Source: a virus
Reading direction: 5' to 3' (one strand)
Length of the DNA: 27,348 nucleotides
Virus record (IMG/VR): IMGVR_UViG_3300037558_000630
Location: 1 to 27,348 of that record
Positions 27,337 to 27,348 of this stretch are shown piece by piece. The stretch's first letter is position 1; the number at the start of each line of letters is the position of its first letter. A model generated the notes under the pieces. It made no database searches. It saw only the letters and a program-made list of their open reading frames with translations, and was not told where the DNA came from. The translations under genes and the position numbers were made by a program.

Positions 27337-27348
27337 CGTATTCAGCCT

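Overview
The window is the replication, nucleotide-metabolism and DNA-modification region of a tailed double-stranded DNA phage (or prophage). Every gene I can support lies on the minus strand and transcription runs from right to left. Genes are tightly packed, often sharing ATGA, TAATG or TGATG junctions, and non-ATG starts are frequent. No structural, packaging or lysogeny genes are visible. The host cannot be read from the sequence. A B12-type ribonucleotide reductase and moderately high G+C would fit a cobalamin-containing proteobacterium, but that is a guess.

Layout in the direction of transcription. (1) 27348-25362: two triplets of 9-bp direct repeats, then an SNF2-type helicase and a small phage protein split by a frameshift in a CT repeat. 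(2) 25217-23730: a coiled-coil protein and a single-strand-binding-like protein with an acidic tip, followed by a terminator-like hairpin. (3) 23655-20552: an SF1 (RecD2/Dda-like) helicase and a class II ribonucleotide reductase. (4) 20436-11736: a long operon with a Lys/Ala/Glu-tailed protein, a thymine-hypermodification family protein, a two-helix membrane peptide, a glycosyltransferase, a thymidylate synthase homologue, an HD nucleotidase, a DUF3310 protein, family A DNA polymerase, an FkbM-type methyltransferase and a dCTP deaminase. (5) 11674-8531: a VRR-NUC-type nuclease, a helix-turn-helix protein and a PrimPol-helicase. (6) 8288-6537: an ATP-dependent DNA ligase with three small unknown proteins. 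(7) 6425-4333: a DUF2786 protein, two consecutive lipoproteins (one with a long Gly-rich tail) and a two-part unknown protein. (8) 4261-1910: a GHKL-like ATPase, a DUF1653 protein and unknowns, including a low-G+C gene. (9) 1844-221 and the start of a tenth unit at 153: small accessory proteins including DUF4031.

The strongest system-level reading is DNA hypermodification. A thymidylate-synthase-fold enzyme with a PCN rather than PCH active site, a glycosyltransferase, and a protein of the helical 5-hmdU kinase / amino acid:DNA transferase group sit together with their own polymerase. They are surrounded by enzymes that would raise dUMP (dCTP deaminase, HD nucleotidase) and dNTPs (ribonucleotide reductase). 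The genome may therefore carry a modified, possibly glycosylated, thymine. This is inference from family membership and gene order.

The second theme is regulation. Ten promoter-like sites, all on the minus strand, all with a 17-nt spacer and most with G-rich sequence just before the -10, fall at breaks between gene blocks. Inverted repeats overlap several of them. A palindromic element with a potential G-quadruplex loop occurs twice, once inside the coding sequence of the DUF3310 protein.
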